A DNA stretch of 64,000 nucleotides from Collinsella sp. (GTDB lineage Bacteria > Actinomycetota > Coriobacteriia > Coriobacteriales > Coriobacteriaceae), in assembly GCA_018381235.1 (NCBI GenBank), contig JAGZSF010000006.1, positions 48,394-112,393 of the forward strand, read 5' to 3'. Both the position numbers and the translations under genes were made by a program. Below, piece by piece: positions 7,264-15,921 of this stretch (position 1 is the first letter of the stretch; every line of letters starts with the position of its first letter). A model generated the notes under the pieces. That model saw only the letters and a list, made by a program, of their open reading frames with translations. It made no database searches and was not told the origin of the DNA.

Positions 7264-9831
7264 ATGGAATTTTACGCAAGCTGCCCCGAGGGCTTTGAGT
7301 CCGCACTCGCCGATGAGCTTAAACGCCTCGGGCTTTCGCATGTCCGCCGCCTGAAGGGCCGCGCCACGTTTGAGGGCGAGCTCGAAGAAGGCTATCGCGC
7401 GTGCCTGTGGTCGCGCCTGGCGAGCCGCGTGTTCGTGGTACTCGGACGCTTTGAGGCGCAGGATGCCGATGAGCTGTACGACGGCGTTTACGACATCGCT
7501 TGGGAGACCATCATCCGCCCCGGCGCCACCATCGCCATTACCGCCCGCGGCGTGACCGAGCAGCTGCGCAACACGCGCTTCTCGGCCCTGCGCGCCAAGG
7601 ACGCGCTGTGTGACCGCCTGGCCGAGACCACGGGCCGTCGCGCCGACGTTGATGCCGCCGATCCCGACGTTCATCTGCTGCTTTCGCTGCGTCAGCGCCG
7701 CGCGAGCATCAGCCTGGACCTTTCGGGCGACCCGCTGTTCAAACGCCTGCCGCCCGCAGCGGCCCGCGCCAGCGAGGGCGCGCACGTGCTGCGCCCCGAC
7801 TACGCCGCCCTGGTGCTGGCGCAAGTCAGCTGGACCGCGCTATGCGAGCGCGAGCTGACGGCCGATGATTACGAGAACGAAGCTCTGCCCACGCTGATCG
7901 ACGCCTCGTGCGCCGGCGGCGGCCTGCTGCTGGAGGCCGTGAATATCCTGACTGACCGCGCCCCGGGCGCCGCACGCGAGCGCTGGGGCTTTGAGGGCTG
8001 GCAGCTGCACGACGCCGCCCTGTGGGAGCAGCTGCTTGCCGAGGCGCGCTCGCGCGAGGCGGCAGCGCGCGAGCGCCAGGCGCGCATCGTGGCCGCAGAC
8101 ATCGACCCCGCCGCCCGCAAGACTGCCGAGCGCATGGTCAAGAGCGCTGGCCACAAGCGCTTTGTCGATTTCTGCGCCGCCAAGTCCGCCACCGTACTGG
8201 ACCACGCGGGCGCCGTCGCCGGTGCCGCCGTGGTCGCGGATACGACCGAGACACCGCTTTCGCTCATGCACGACGCCATGACGCTGGTCGGTGAGCTGCG
8301 CCGCGCGCCCGAGCTTGCCGCGGCACCGGTCGCCGCGCTCACCCGCGACGGATTGCTGGCCCGCGCGCTCCACGCCGAGCCCGAGCGCTCGATTGCCGTC
8401 ATGCCCAACAACGAGGAAGCAGCTATTGAGGTCTGGCCTTCGCTCGACCATGCCGCCGCAGCGTTTGAGGCTGCGACCAGCGCGGATACCGAGGCCGAGG
8501 TTACGGATGCCAACGAAACCAACGATGAAGCCGCCGCTTCCGCCATGCCCGAACCTGCTGCCACGCTCGACCTGGGCGACGGCAAGCCGCTGCCCGTGCT
8601 CATCCCCGAGTCGGAGCAGTTCGCCAACCGCCTGCGCAAGAATGCCCGTCTGCGTCGCAAGTGGGCAAAGCGCGAGGGCGTGAGCTGCTACCGCGTCTAC
8701 GATGCCGACCTACCCGACTACTCCGCCGCCATCGACCTGTACGAAGGCTGCCCGCAGACGCCGGGCCGCTGGCTCGTCATCGCCGAATACGCCGCGCCCA
8801 AGACCATCGACCCCGCACTGGCCCAGGCCCGTATGCTCGACATTCTGGCCATCGCGCCGCGCATCCTTGATGTTCCGGCCGAGCACGTGCACGCCAAGGC
8901 CCGCATGCGTTCGCGCGGTGGCTCTCAGTACGGCAAGCAGGGTGCCGGCAAGGGCGCGTCGGGCGAGCGCGCCAATATCGCACGCCGTCGTCTGCCGCTC
9001 ATCGAAGAGGGCGGCCTCACCTTTGCCGTCAACTTTGACGACTATCTGGATGTGGGCATCTTCCTGGACCACCGCGTCACCCGCAACCTGGTGCGCGAGC
9101 ACGCCAAGCAGGCGCGCCGCTTCCTCAACCTGTTCGCCTACACCGGCACCGCCACCTGCTACGCAGCCGACGGCGGCGTCGAGGAGACCGTGACGGTCGA
9201 CCTTTCCAACACCTACTTGGACTGGGCCGAGCGCAACATGCGCCAGAACGGCTTTGTGGGGCCGCAGCATCACTTTGTGCGCGACGACGTGCTCGCCTGG
9301 ATTCGTGACCAGCGCCAGACGCGCAACCGCTGGGACCTGATCTTTGTCGACCCGCCCACGTTCTCGAACTCGTCCAAGATGGGCCGCCGCACCTGGGATG
9401 TCCAGCGCGACCATGTTGAGCTTTTGGCCGGCGTATCGCGCCTGCTCGCACAGGGCGGCCACGCCATCTTTAGCTGCAACCTGCGTGGCTTCCGCCCCGA
9501 GACGCGCAAGCTCGCGCGCGCGGGCGTCGTGCTGGAGAACATTACGGCGCAAACCATCCCAGAGGACTTCGCGCGCAACCAGAAGGTGCACCATTGCTAT
9601 ATCGTGCGCCGCCTGCCCATCGAGGACGCCATGGCCGAGGTCGGCTTTAGCGCCGAGGAGATTGCCGAGCGAACCGAGGAGCTGCGCAACCCCGAGGCGC
9701 GCAAGCCTCGCGCAACGGCGCCCGCGCACGCGCAGACCGGTGACCGAGGACCGCACTGCGACGACAAGCCTGCCTGCTCAGGCAAGCCCAAAAAGAAGAA
9801 GTTCTACGCCAGCAAGCCCAAGGACAAATAG
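7264..9831 (+). CDS. rlmL: Bifunctional-type 23S rRNA methyltransferase RlmKL, RlmL half degenerate
   Basis: An 855-residue protein with the RlmKL layout: N-terminal THUMP domain (about 1-170), RlmL Rossmann methyltransferase, acidic/alanine-rich linker (about 400-440) and C-terminal RlmK domain. The RlmK half is intact (FLNLFAYTGTATCYA SAM loop; catalytic FVDPPTFSNSSKMG). In the RlmL half the SAM loop reads DASCAGGGLLLEA instead of the usual DPMCGSGTLLIEA, and the usual SNPPYGERL catalytic motif is not found; the corresponding stretch reads VVADTTETPLSLM. Predicted: m7G2069-type activity kept, m2G2445-type activity doubtful (inference). The ATG follows GAGAGGTCACCC. Confidence 0.88.
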   Translation: MEFYASCPEGFESALADELKRLGLSHVRRLKGRATFEGELEEGYRACLWSRLASRVFVVLGRFEAQDADELYDGVYDIAWETIIRPGATIAITARGVTEQLRNTRFSALRAKDALCDRLAETTGRRADVDAADPDVHLLLSLRQRRASISLDLSGDPLFKRLPPAAARASEGAHVLRPDYAALVLAQVSWTALCERELTADDYENEALPTLIDASCAGGGLLLEAVNILTDRAPGAARERWGFEGWQLHDAALWEQLLAEARSREAAARERQARIVAADIDPAARKTAERMVKSAGHKRFVDFCAAKSATVLDHAGAVAGAAVVADTTETPLSLMHDAMTLVGELRRAPELAAAPVAALTRDGLLARALHAEPERSIAVMPNNEEAAIEVWPSLDHAAAAFEAATSADTEAEVTDANETNDEAAASAMPEPAATLDLGDGKPLPVLIPESEQFANRLRKNARLRRKWAKREGVSCYRVYDADLPDYSAAIDLYEGCPQTPGRWLVIAEYAAPKTIDPALAQARMLDILAIAPRILDVPAEHVHAKARMRSRGGSQYGKQGAGKGASGERANIARRRLPLIEEGGLTFAVNFDDYLDVGIFLDHRVTRNLVREHAKQARRFLNLFAYTGTATCYAADGGVEETVTVDLSNTYLDWAERNMRQNGFVGPQHHFVRDDVLAWIRDQRQTRNRWDLIFVDPPTFSNSSKMGRRTWDVQRDHVELLAGVSRLLAQGGHAIFSCNLRGFRPETRKLARAGVVLENITAQTIPEDFARNQKVHHCYIVRRLPIEDAMAEVGFSAEEIAERTEELRNPEARKPRATAPAHAQTGDRGPHCDDKPACSGKPKKKKFYASKPKDK

Positions 9832-9835
9832 ACAA

Positions 9836-9902
9836 AGTTGCGGTGGAATACGGACTGTTTTGCCTGGAATTAGGCAAATTTAGACCGTATTTCACCGCAA
9901 CT
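9836..9902. repeat. 67-bp palindromic REP-like element, copy 1
   Basis: Arms AGTTGCGGTGGAATACGG (9836-9853) and CCGTATTTCACCGCAACT (9885-9902), with an inner TTTGCCT/AGGCAAA hairpin. It sits between the convergent rlmL and kdpE ends, so it may double as a transcription terminator. The second copy, at 25257-25323, has the same arms and a different interior. Confidence 0.75.
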
Positions 9903-9926
9903 CATATTGGGATGGCGGATGCCGAC

Positions 9927-10640
9927 CTATCCCTGGATGACCAATCGGTAACCAATACCCACGTGCGTCTGGATATAGCGCGGATGCGCGGGGTCGGACT
10001 CGATCTTCTTGCGCAGCGTGCCCATAAAGACGCGCAGGCTCGCCAGGTCGCTCTTAGTTGCCGTGCCCCAAATCTCGTGCAGGATAAACTGGTGCGTCAG
10101 TACCTTGTCGGCGTTATGCGCCAGCAGGCACAGGAGCTTATACTCGATCGGCGTCAGATGCAGTTCCTCGCCATCCATCGTGGCGATGCCGGCATCAAAA
10201 TCGATATGCAGCTCACCGGTATCGAACGAGCCCTCGGAGACAACGCCGCCCGTCTGCGCATACGAAAGGCGCCTGAGCGTCGTGCGAATGCGCGCGAGCA
10301 GTTCCTCGACCGAAAACGGCTTGGTCAGGTAGTCGTCGGCACCGGCATCGAGCGCGCGGATTTTGTCCGCGTCCTCGCTGCGCGCCGAGACCACGATAAT
10401 CGGCATGCCCGACCATGCGCGCACCGACTCCACCACCTTGACGCCGTCCATATCGGGCAGGCCCAGATCGAGCAGCACAATGCTCGGCGTCTGCGACGAG
10501 GCGGCGGCGATAGCGGCATGGGCGGTCTCCACAGCCATATGGCGCAAGCCGTGCGCCTCGAGCGCGGCAACAATAAGATTGCGGACGGCGGGGTCGTCCT
10601 CAACGACCAAGATGAGCGGTTTTACGGCAGAGTTCGGCAC
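9927..10640 (-). CDS. kdpE: OmpR-family response regulator, KdpE type
   Basis: A 237-residue two-domain regulator: receiver (acid pair Asp15/Asp16, phospho-acceptor Asp58 in VLLDLGLPDMDG, Lys107 in DYLTKPF) followed by an OmpR/PhoB winged helix (about 140-235, ending THVGIGYRL). Start taken as GTG at 10640, because AAGGAG at 10648-10653 lies 7 bp upstream and overlaps the end of the kinase gene; the gap to the kinase stop is 4 bp. The pair with the kinase and the nearby kup gene point to potassium or osmotic control. Confidence 0.88.
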   Translation of the reverse strand: MPNSAVKPLILVVEDDPAVRNLIVAALEAHGLRHMAVETAHAAIAAASSQTPSIVLLDLGLPDMDGVKVVESVRAWSGMPIIVVSARSEDADKIRALDAGADDYLTKPFSVEELLARIRTTLRRLSYAQTGGVVSEGSFDTGELHIDFDAGIATMDGEELHLTPIEYKLLCLLAHNADKVLTHQFILHEIWGTATKSDLASLRVFMGTLRKKIESDPAHPRYIQTHVGIGYRLVIQG

Positions 10641-10644
10641 AGCG

Positions 10645-12270
10645 CTACTCCTTATCAAACGAAACGTCGGCGGCAGGAAGCTCAATCGTAAAGACCGAGC
10701 CGTGCGGGTCCGCCGCGGCAACCTCTATGCTACCGCCATGTGCCAACGCAATGGAACGGCAGAGCGAAAGACCCAGGCCAACGCTGCGGTGGCTGTCGGC
10801 CAGACCATGGTTGGCGGTATAGAACGACTCAAAGATCCGCTCGCGATCCTCGGGTGCGATGCCCGGACCATCATCGGCCACCGAGCACGCCACGCGTCCA
10901 TCGTCGACGCTAATCGAAATCACGATATGCGAACCCGCGGGCGTATAGGTGATGGCGTTGTTCACCAGATTGACCACCAGCTGCACCATCAGGCGCGCAT
11001 CGACGTTGACGAGCGCCGGCTCATCGCACGCCACCACCTTAAGGTCGTGCTCGCGCACGGCCGGATTTACGTGGCGCAGCGCCTCCTCGACGATATCGTC
11101 CATGAGCTCGAGCGTGGTCGACAGGCGCATACCGCCACCCTCGAGCTTGGTGATGGCGAGCAGATTCTCGACGGTGGCGTTGAGCCACAGCGCATCCGAG
11201 CGAATGGATAGAAGCAGGCCGCGGCGCGTCTGGGCATCGAGCACCGCGGTGCCGGTCGAGCCCTGGTCGAGCAGCACGTCGGCATTGCCCGAAATACTGG
11301 TGAGCGGCGTACGCAGATCGTGCGAGATGGAGCGCAGTAGGTTGGCGCGCAGCTGCTCGTTTTTTGCAAGCACCGCCGCCTCCTCGCGGGCCTCCATGGC
11401 GCGAGCGCGATCAAGTGCCAGCTCGCCTTCGCTCACGATGGCATCGGCAAGTGTTCGCTCCTCGTGCGTCAGCACGTCGGGCTCGGCAACGATAGCCAGC
11501 ACGCCCACCACCGAGGCGGGGTCGCCCGAGCGCGCGAAGCCGTCGCCTGTGCGAACCGTCAGGTAGATGCCATAAAACGCCGAGCCGCCAAACGTGGCGT
11601 CGAGCGGCGTTCCCACATAGGCGGACGCCGAGAGCCGCGGCGGCATCTGCGGCGCCAGTTCGTGCACCGGTGCAGCATCGCCCACGGCCGTGTATGTCGA
11701 ACGCGGCAGCAGGTCATCGCCCTCGGCGTCGGCGCTGTACCACACGACCGGACAGCCCGAAAGACGCGCCAGCTGCGTGGCCATGGCGTGAACGATCTGC
11801 TGCTCGTCGGCGCACCGCTGCAGCATGCGGTTGGTCTCGAGCACCATATGCGTGCGACGGTCGCTGGCGGCAGCCTGCGCCAAGGCCCGGCGCAGGGCTA
11901 ACGCAATCGAGCTCGATACAAGCGAGACCACAAACATGATGAAGAACATGCCGGGATAGCCGCGGTCGATAAGCGACAGCGAGTAGCGCGGGTCGACAAA
12001 CAAGAAGTTGTAGAGCGCCACGGCGGCAGCCGAGCTCAGCAAGCAATACAGGCGACTCCAGGTAAAGAATGCGCACAGCTGCACGGCGAACACATAGACG
12101 ATCATGATGCTCGGCGCGAGACCCGGATGGTCGAGCAGCGCGCCCACAATCGTCGCCGCGACCAACAGCCCCACCGACACGCAGGCGTCATACAGAGGAG
12201 TGCGGCGCGTCAGCGTTGTGCGCCGCCACCAAAAGCTATCGGCAATATCGCCGTCCGTACGGACGTCCAT
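10645..12270 (-). CDS. kdpD: KdpD-like sensor histidine kinase lacking the N-terminal KdpD/USP domains
   Basis: A 541-residue membrane kinase. Four transmembrane segments at about 28-127 form the KdpD-type DUF4118 bundle (the segment FLFVDPRYSL is characteristic), followed by a GAF-like region (about 140-290), the DHp helix with His317 in SISHDLRTPLTSISG, and an ATPase domain with GLGLSLCRSIALAHGG. E. coli KdpD has about 350 further N-terminal residues (KdpD and USP domains) that are absent here. No kdpFABC genes are in the window; the upstream neighbours are a small membrane protein and kup. Confidence 0.88.
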   Translation of the reverse strand: MDVRTDGDIADSFWWRRTTLTRRTPLYDACVSVGLLVAATIVGALLDHPGLAPSIMIVYVFAVQLCAFFTWSRLYCLLSSAAAVALYNFLFVDPRYSLSLIDRGYPGMFFIMFVVSLVSSSIALALRRALAQAAASDRRTHMVLETNRMLQRCADEQQIVHAMATQLARLSGCPVVWYSADAEGDDLLPRSTYTAVGDAAPVHELAPQMPPRLSASAYVGTPLDATFGGSAFYGIYLTVRTGDGFARSGDPASVVGVLAIVAEPDVLTHEERTLADAIVSEGELALDRARAMEAREEAAVLAKNEQLRANLLRSISHDLRTPLTSISGNADVLLDQGSTGTAVLDAQTRRGLLLSIRSDALWLNATVENLLAITKLEGGGMRLSTTLELMDDIVEEALRHVNPAVREHDLKVVACDEPALVNVDARLMVQLVVNLVNNAITYTPAGSHIVISISVDDGRVACSVADDGPGIAPEDRERIFESFYTANHGLADSHRSVGLGLSLCRSIALAHGGSIEVAAADPHGSVFTIELPAADVSFDKE

Positions 12271-12296
12271 CAGCGCCCCGCCCCTCTCTCAAAAAC

Positions 12297-12350
12297 AAAA
12301 ACCACCACAGGGGACAGGCACCTTTGTGGTGGTTTCCCTTGTGGTGGTTC
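12297..12350. repeat. AACCACCACA palindrome with GGGGACAGG loop plus an extra half-site
   Basis: Inverted repeat AAAACCACCACA / TGTGGTGGTTT around GGGGACAGGCACC, followed by a third GTGGTGGTT half-site at 12341-12349. It sits between the small membrane protein and the kinase gene. A close relative is at 43879-43919. Confidence 0.7.
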
Positions 12351-12380
12351 CAAGTGTATAGCCTTTGCAACCGGCGGTCG

Positions 12381-12575
12381 CTAGACAAACAGCACGTGCG
12401 CGAGCAGGGCACACACGCACACCGCTCCAAATACCAGTGCCACGATCGAGATCACGCGGTCGGCCATATCCATGTTGGCACGGTTCGTAAAGAACCGATC
12501 TTCGGCGGCGTCGACGCGTACCTCGCGCACCAGCTCGGCCGCAAGATCGCGACCGTCAAGCGTCTTTGCGTCCAT
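12381..12575 (-). CDS. Small single-span membrane protein in the kup-kdpDE cluster
   Basis: A 64-residue protein with a charged N-terminal half and one C-terminal transmembrane helix (about residues 40-62, rich in V, A, L, C). I do not recognise a family. The start at 12575 has GGGGAG six bases upstream; an earlier in-frame ATG at 12605 has only a weak site. It lies 69 bp after kup and 110 bp before the kinase on the same strand, so it may be an accessory or regulatory subunit of the potassium module (inference). Confidence 0.55.
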   Translation of the reverse strand: MDAKTLDGRDLAAELVREVRVDAAEDRFFTNRANMDMADRVISIVALVFGAVCVCALLAHVLFV

Positions 12576-12644
12576 GGTTTTCTCCCCAGACTCATTTCCC
12601 GTCATTGCAAACCTGCCCGTTCACAGTCAAATCTCAGGTGTCGA

Positions 12645-14672
12645 TTACGGGCGCTCGTTGGGAGCCAGACGCTGCATCTTGCTCACGGCCTTAAACTTGG
12701 TGAACAGCGGCACGTACTCAAAGTTCACGTTGGAGTTCTCCAGGCCGTACCAGCGCGCAGGCGTGCCAGCGGCGCGGCGGATGATGTACTTGAGCGTAAT
12801 GGCCGTACGCTCGCTCGGCTCCACGTCGCTTTCGGGCGCCAGAAGCTTGCGGATCATAACGAACTTGAACGTACCGATGTTGCCCGGATCCTTGTAGACC
12901 GAGTAGTCATGCGTCTGCGGCGGCAGCTCGCCGCTGGCTGCCAGATCCTGAACAACCTGGCGCAGATAGGCGTTAACGCGCTGGTTGATCTTGTAGCCCA
13001 GGTACAGATGCACGCGGAACACGTAGTCGGTGCCGAACGTCTCGACCGAGTAGGCAAAGGTATGCGGCTCGTCCATGGTCTCGACATTCACGAACCACCA
13101 GGCGCGAGCGCGCTTGGGGTGCTTATCCAGGATGGAGTAGACGATATCGCGGTCGATATAGTCGGTGTTGGTGTCCTTGGTCAGGTACACGATATTGTCG
13201 CTCATGAGCTCGTAGCGGTCGTCGTCGCGCAGGCGCTTGAGCTGCGGCAGGTAGCTGCGCAGCGGCAGCAGCGTAAACTGGCGCTGCTCGACCGCCGTGC
13301 CGTTGTACCAGCACACCATAATGCTCATGATGAGCGCGGCCATAAGGATGGTGAAATAGCCGCCGTGGAAGAACTTGGTGAGCGAGCTCACAAAGAAGAA
13401 GCCCTCGAGCATGAGGAAGAAGACGGCAAAGATCCACGGCGCAACCTTGAGCTTGCGCTCCACGTGCAGATAGAAGAAGAGCAGCAGCGTCGTGCACATC
13501 ATGGTCAGGGTAATAGCCAAGCCGTACGCAGCCTCCATGTGCGCCGAGTTCTGGAACAGCAGCACCACGATAACGCAGCCCACGAGCATGACGTTGTTGA
13601 CCATGGGGATGTAGAGCTGACCCTTGGTCTCGGCAGGATAGAAGACCTGCATATGAGGCATGAGGTCCAGGCGGCTGGCCTCGGACACCAGCGAGAATGC
13701 GCCGGTGATGAGCGCCTGCGAGGCGATGATGGCCGCAACGGTGGAAAGGCCGACGGCAAAGGGACGCAGGCCCGGGGTGAGCATCTGGTAGAAGGGGTTG
13801 AGGTCGGCGATACCCATGAGCTCGGGGTTGGCGGCGTTGTTGATAAGCCAAGCGCCCTGGCCCATATAGGAAAGCAGCAGGCAGCACTTAACGAACGGCC
13901 AGGTAGCGTAGATGTTGCCGCGGCCCACGTGGCCCATGTCGGAATAGAGCGCCTCGGCACCGGTGGTGGCAAGGAAGCAGCTGCCCAAGATCATGATGCC
14001 CGCGTGGTTGTTGGGGCTCAACAAAAAGCCGATGCCACGCAGCGGGTTGAGGCACAGCAGCACCGCGGGGTACTGGAAGACAAAGAACAGACCCGTGCCG
14101 CCCAAGAACAGGAACCACAGCGTCATGATGGGGCCAAAAGCGTGACCGATCTTGGCCGTACCGATACGTTGTACCAAGAAGAGCGCGATGATGATGGCAA
14201 GCGTGATGGCCACGACGCGGCCCTGATCGTCACCCAACACGGCATGGACCGCCGGGATGGTGCGCAGGCCCTCGATGGCCGTGGTAACGGTAACGGCGGG
14301 CGTCAGGATGCCGTCAGCGAGCAATGCGGCGCCGCCCAGCATGGCGGGGATGATGAGCCACTTGCCGCAACGCTTGACCAGGCTGTACAGAGCAAAGATA
14401 CCGCCCTCGCCGTGATTGTCGGCGCGCAGCGAGATCAGCACGTACTTGACGGTCGTCAGCAGCGTGACCGTCCACACGACAAGGGAGAGCGCGCCGAGCA
14501 CGAACTCCTCCGTGACGCTTCCGATGCCGCCGTTGCCGGCAACGAGTGCCTTGGTTACATACATGGGGCTGGTGCCGATATCGCCATACACCACGCCCAG
14601 CGTGACGAGCATCGCCGAGATGCTCACAGGAATCGCAGCGTGCGAGGCTGCCTCCTTGGCCTTTTGTTCCAT
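12645..14672 (-). CDS. kup: Kup-type low-affinity potassium uptake transporter
   Basis: A 675-residue K+:H+ symporter-type protein. The N-terminal signature LGVVYGDIGTSPMYV is diagnostic for Kup/HAK, about 12 membrane helices occupy residues 20-460, and a long cytoplasmic C-terminal domain follows. The start at 14672 follows GGGAGGAAA; the longer frame would start on a TTG inside that ribosome site. An upstream TATAAT at 14708-14713 may serve as -10. It heads a minus-strand series ending in a KdpD/KdpE-like two-component system. Confidence 0.95.
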   Translation of the reverse strand: MEQKAKEAASHAAIPVSISAMLVTLGVVYGDIGTSPMYVTKALVAGNGGIGSVTEEFVLGALSLVVWTVTLLTTVKYVLISLRADNHGEGGIFALYSLVKRCGKWLIIPAMLGGAALLADGILTPAVTVTTAIEGLRTIPAVHAVLGDDQGRVVAITLAIIIALFLVQRIGTAKIGHAFGPIMTLWFLFLGGTGLFFVFQYPAVLLCLNPLRGIGFLLSPNNHAGIMILGSCFLATTGAEALYSDMGHVGRGNIYATWPFVKCCLLLSYMGQGAWLINNAANPELMGIADLNPFYQMLTPGLRPFAVGLSTVAAIIASQALITGAFSLVSEASRLDLMPHMQVFYPAETKGQLYIPMVNNVMLVGCVIVVLLFQNSAHMEAAYGLAITLTMMCTTLLLFFYLHVERKLKVAPWIFAVFFLMLEGFFFVSSLTKFFHGGYFTILMAALIMSIMVCWYNGTAVEQRQFTLLPLRSYLPQLKRLRDDDRYELMSDNIVYLTKDTNTDYIDRDIVYSILDKHPKRARAWWFVNVETMDEPHTFAYSVETFGTDYVFRVHLYLGYKINQRVNAYLRQVVQDLAASGELPPQTHDYSVYKDPGNIGTFKFVMIRKLLAPESDVEPSERTAITLKYIIRRAAGTPARWYGLENSNVNFEYVPLFTKFKAVSKMQRLAPNERP

Positions 14673-14707
14673 AAGCCGGTTTCCTCCCAACTTTAATGTT
14701 CGAAGGG

Positions 14708-14713
14708 ATTATA
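14708..14713 (-). promoter_or_regulatory. -10 box upstream of kup
   Basis: TATAAT on the minus strand 36 bp before the kup start; no convincing -35 hexamer is visible. Confidence 0.4.
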
Positions 14714-14796
14714 GGCAATCGGCCCATGTTTGAATGGCACTGTTTTCCCAGCTAGATAAACATTTATACGGCCTTTAGGCCACCGCCGCGATATGG

Positions 14797-14829
14797 AATG
14801 TGACAAAGGGACTGTCCCTTTGTCACATT
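14797..14829. repeat. Perfect 33-bp palindrome with GGGACTGTCCC centre
   Basis: AATGTGACAAAGGGA / TCCCTTTGTCACATT arms (15 bp, perfect) around CTG, ending 3 bp from the nitroreductase stop codon. Probably also forms an RNA hairpin at the transcript end. A truncated version is at 32092-32118. Confidence 0.8.
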
Positions 14830-14831
14830 CG

Positions 14832-15707
14832 TCATTTTCCAAGCCAGTTTTTGAACCACCATTCCATGGATCGGCTCATCTCGGCCATAAAGGGACTCGT
14901 GTGCTTGCGGGTATAGATGTCCACGACGCGCTCCCCCACCTCGCGGGCATGCGGGCGGAACATCGCGTCCATCTCGGCCACCTGCGCGTCCATGGTCGCA
15001 GCATCGGCGCGGCAGTAGCGCTCCTCGTGCACCAGGTTCACCACGGGATGCGCAATCGCCGGACGCTCCTTGCGAGGCGTGCCGATAATAAGCATCGACA
15101 GCGGCATGGTATAGGGTGGCAGATCGAGCAGCTCGGCAACTTCCTCGGCGTTCTCCACGATGTCGCCAATATAGCAGCTTCCCAGCCCCAGGGCCTCGGC
15201 GGCAACCACGGCGTTTTGCGCGGCGATCACGGCGTCCTGGGCCGCGATGGCAAAGTCGCCCAAACCCGGCGCGCGGCGGGGCGCCTTGCCCGTGCGCTCG
15301 ACAAACTCGGGCTCAAAGCAGCCCACGTGCTCAAACAGATCGATCCACTTTGCATAATCGACCACAAATATGAGTGCCCAGGGTGCCTTGGCAATCATGG
15401 GTTGGTGGTCGCACAGGTCGGCCAGACGGTCCAGCGTAGCCTGCTCGCGAATGCTCACGATGGAATACATCATCATGGCGCCTGCCGACGGCGCACGGCT
15501 CGCCGCGTGCAGAATCGCTGCCCGCTGCTCGTCGGTCACCGCCACGGGACGGTCGTCGTCATCGCGCGCAAAGGCACGCGTGGACGAGCGGTGCTCCAAG
15601 ATGTCCAGCACAGCGTTACCCGTAGTCTCGACCGGATAACCGTTCGCATCCACGCCCGCAGCTCCGCCGCAGTACCCGGCACCCGTCATACAAACCTGCT
15701 CGCCCAT
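14832..15707 (-). CDS. Nitroreductase-family flavoprotein
   Basis: A 291-residue FMN-dependent oxidoreductase of the nitroreductase fold. The typical first helix HRSSTRAFA, the SRAPSAGAMM loop and the GLGSCYIGDI motif (FMN and dimer contacts) are visible. Longer than minimal nitroreductases (about 200), with an N-terminal extension containing CGG and a C-terminal helical tail. The substrate could be a quinone, nitro compound or flavin. The ATG at 15707 follows GAGGATA; an in-frame ATG at 15689 is an alternative. Confidence 0.85.
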   Translation of the reverse strand: MGEQVCMTGAGYCGGAAGVDANGYPVETTGNAVLDILEHRSSTRAFARDDDDRPVAVTDEQRAAILHAASRAPSAGAMMMYSIVSIREQATLDRLADLCDHQPMIAKAPWALIFVVDYAKWIDLFEHVGCFEPEFVERTGKAPRRAPGLGDFAIAAQDAVIAAQNAVVAAEALGLGSCYIGDIVENAEEVAELLDLPPYTMPLSMLIIGTPRKERPAIAHPVVNLVHEERYCRADAATMDAQVAEMDAMFRPHAREVGERVVDIYTRKHTSPFMAEMSRSMEWWFKNWLGK

Positions 15708-15921
15708 AGCTCTATCCTCGCCACTTCTTTAAGAAGCCTTTACGTTTCCGTGTAATTCCCGTCCATTATCGCGCAGGCCGCCACTACATTGCGCCACACC
15801 GCCGCACATGCGCGTTAATATGGCTGGTTGTTGTGCGCAGCCCGCAAATGCAGCGCATATTTAGGTAACAATCGGGTAAACCCCCGCTTTCGTAGGTTTT
15901 AAGTTTGTGAGGAGTCTCAGC

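Noticed and set aside
12216..14696. An 826-codon plus-strand frame across kup
   Set aside because: Shadow of kup; compositionally biased (His/Gln/Arg), no family features.
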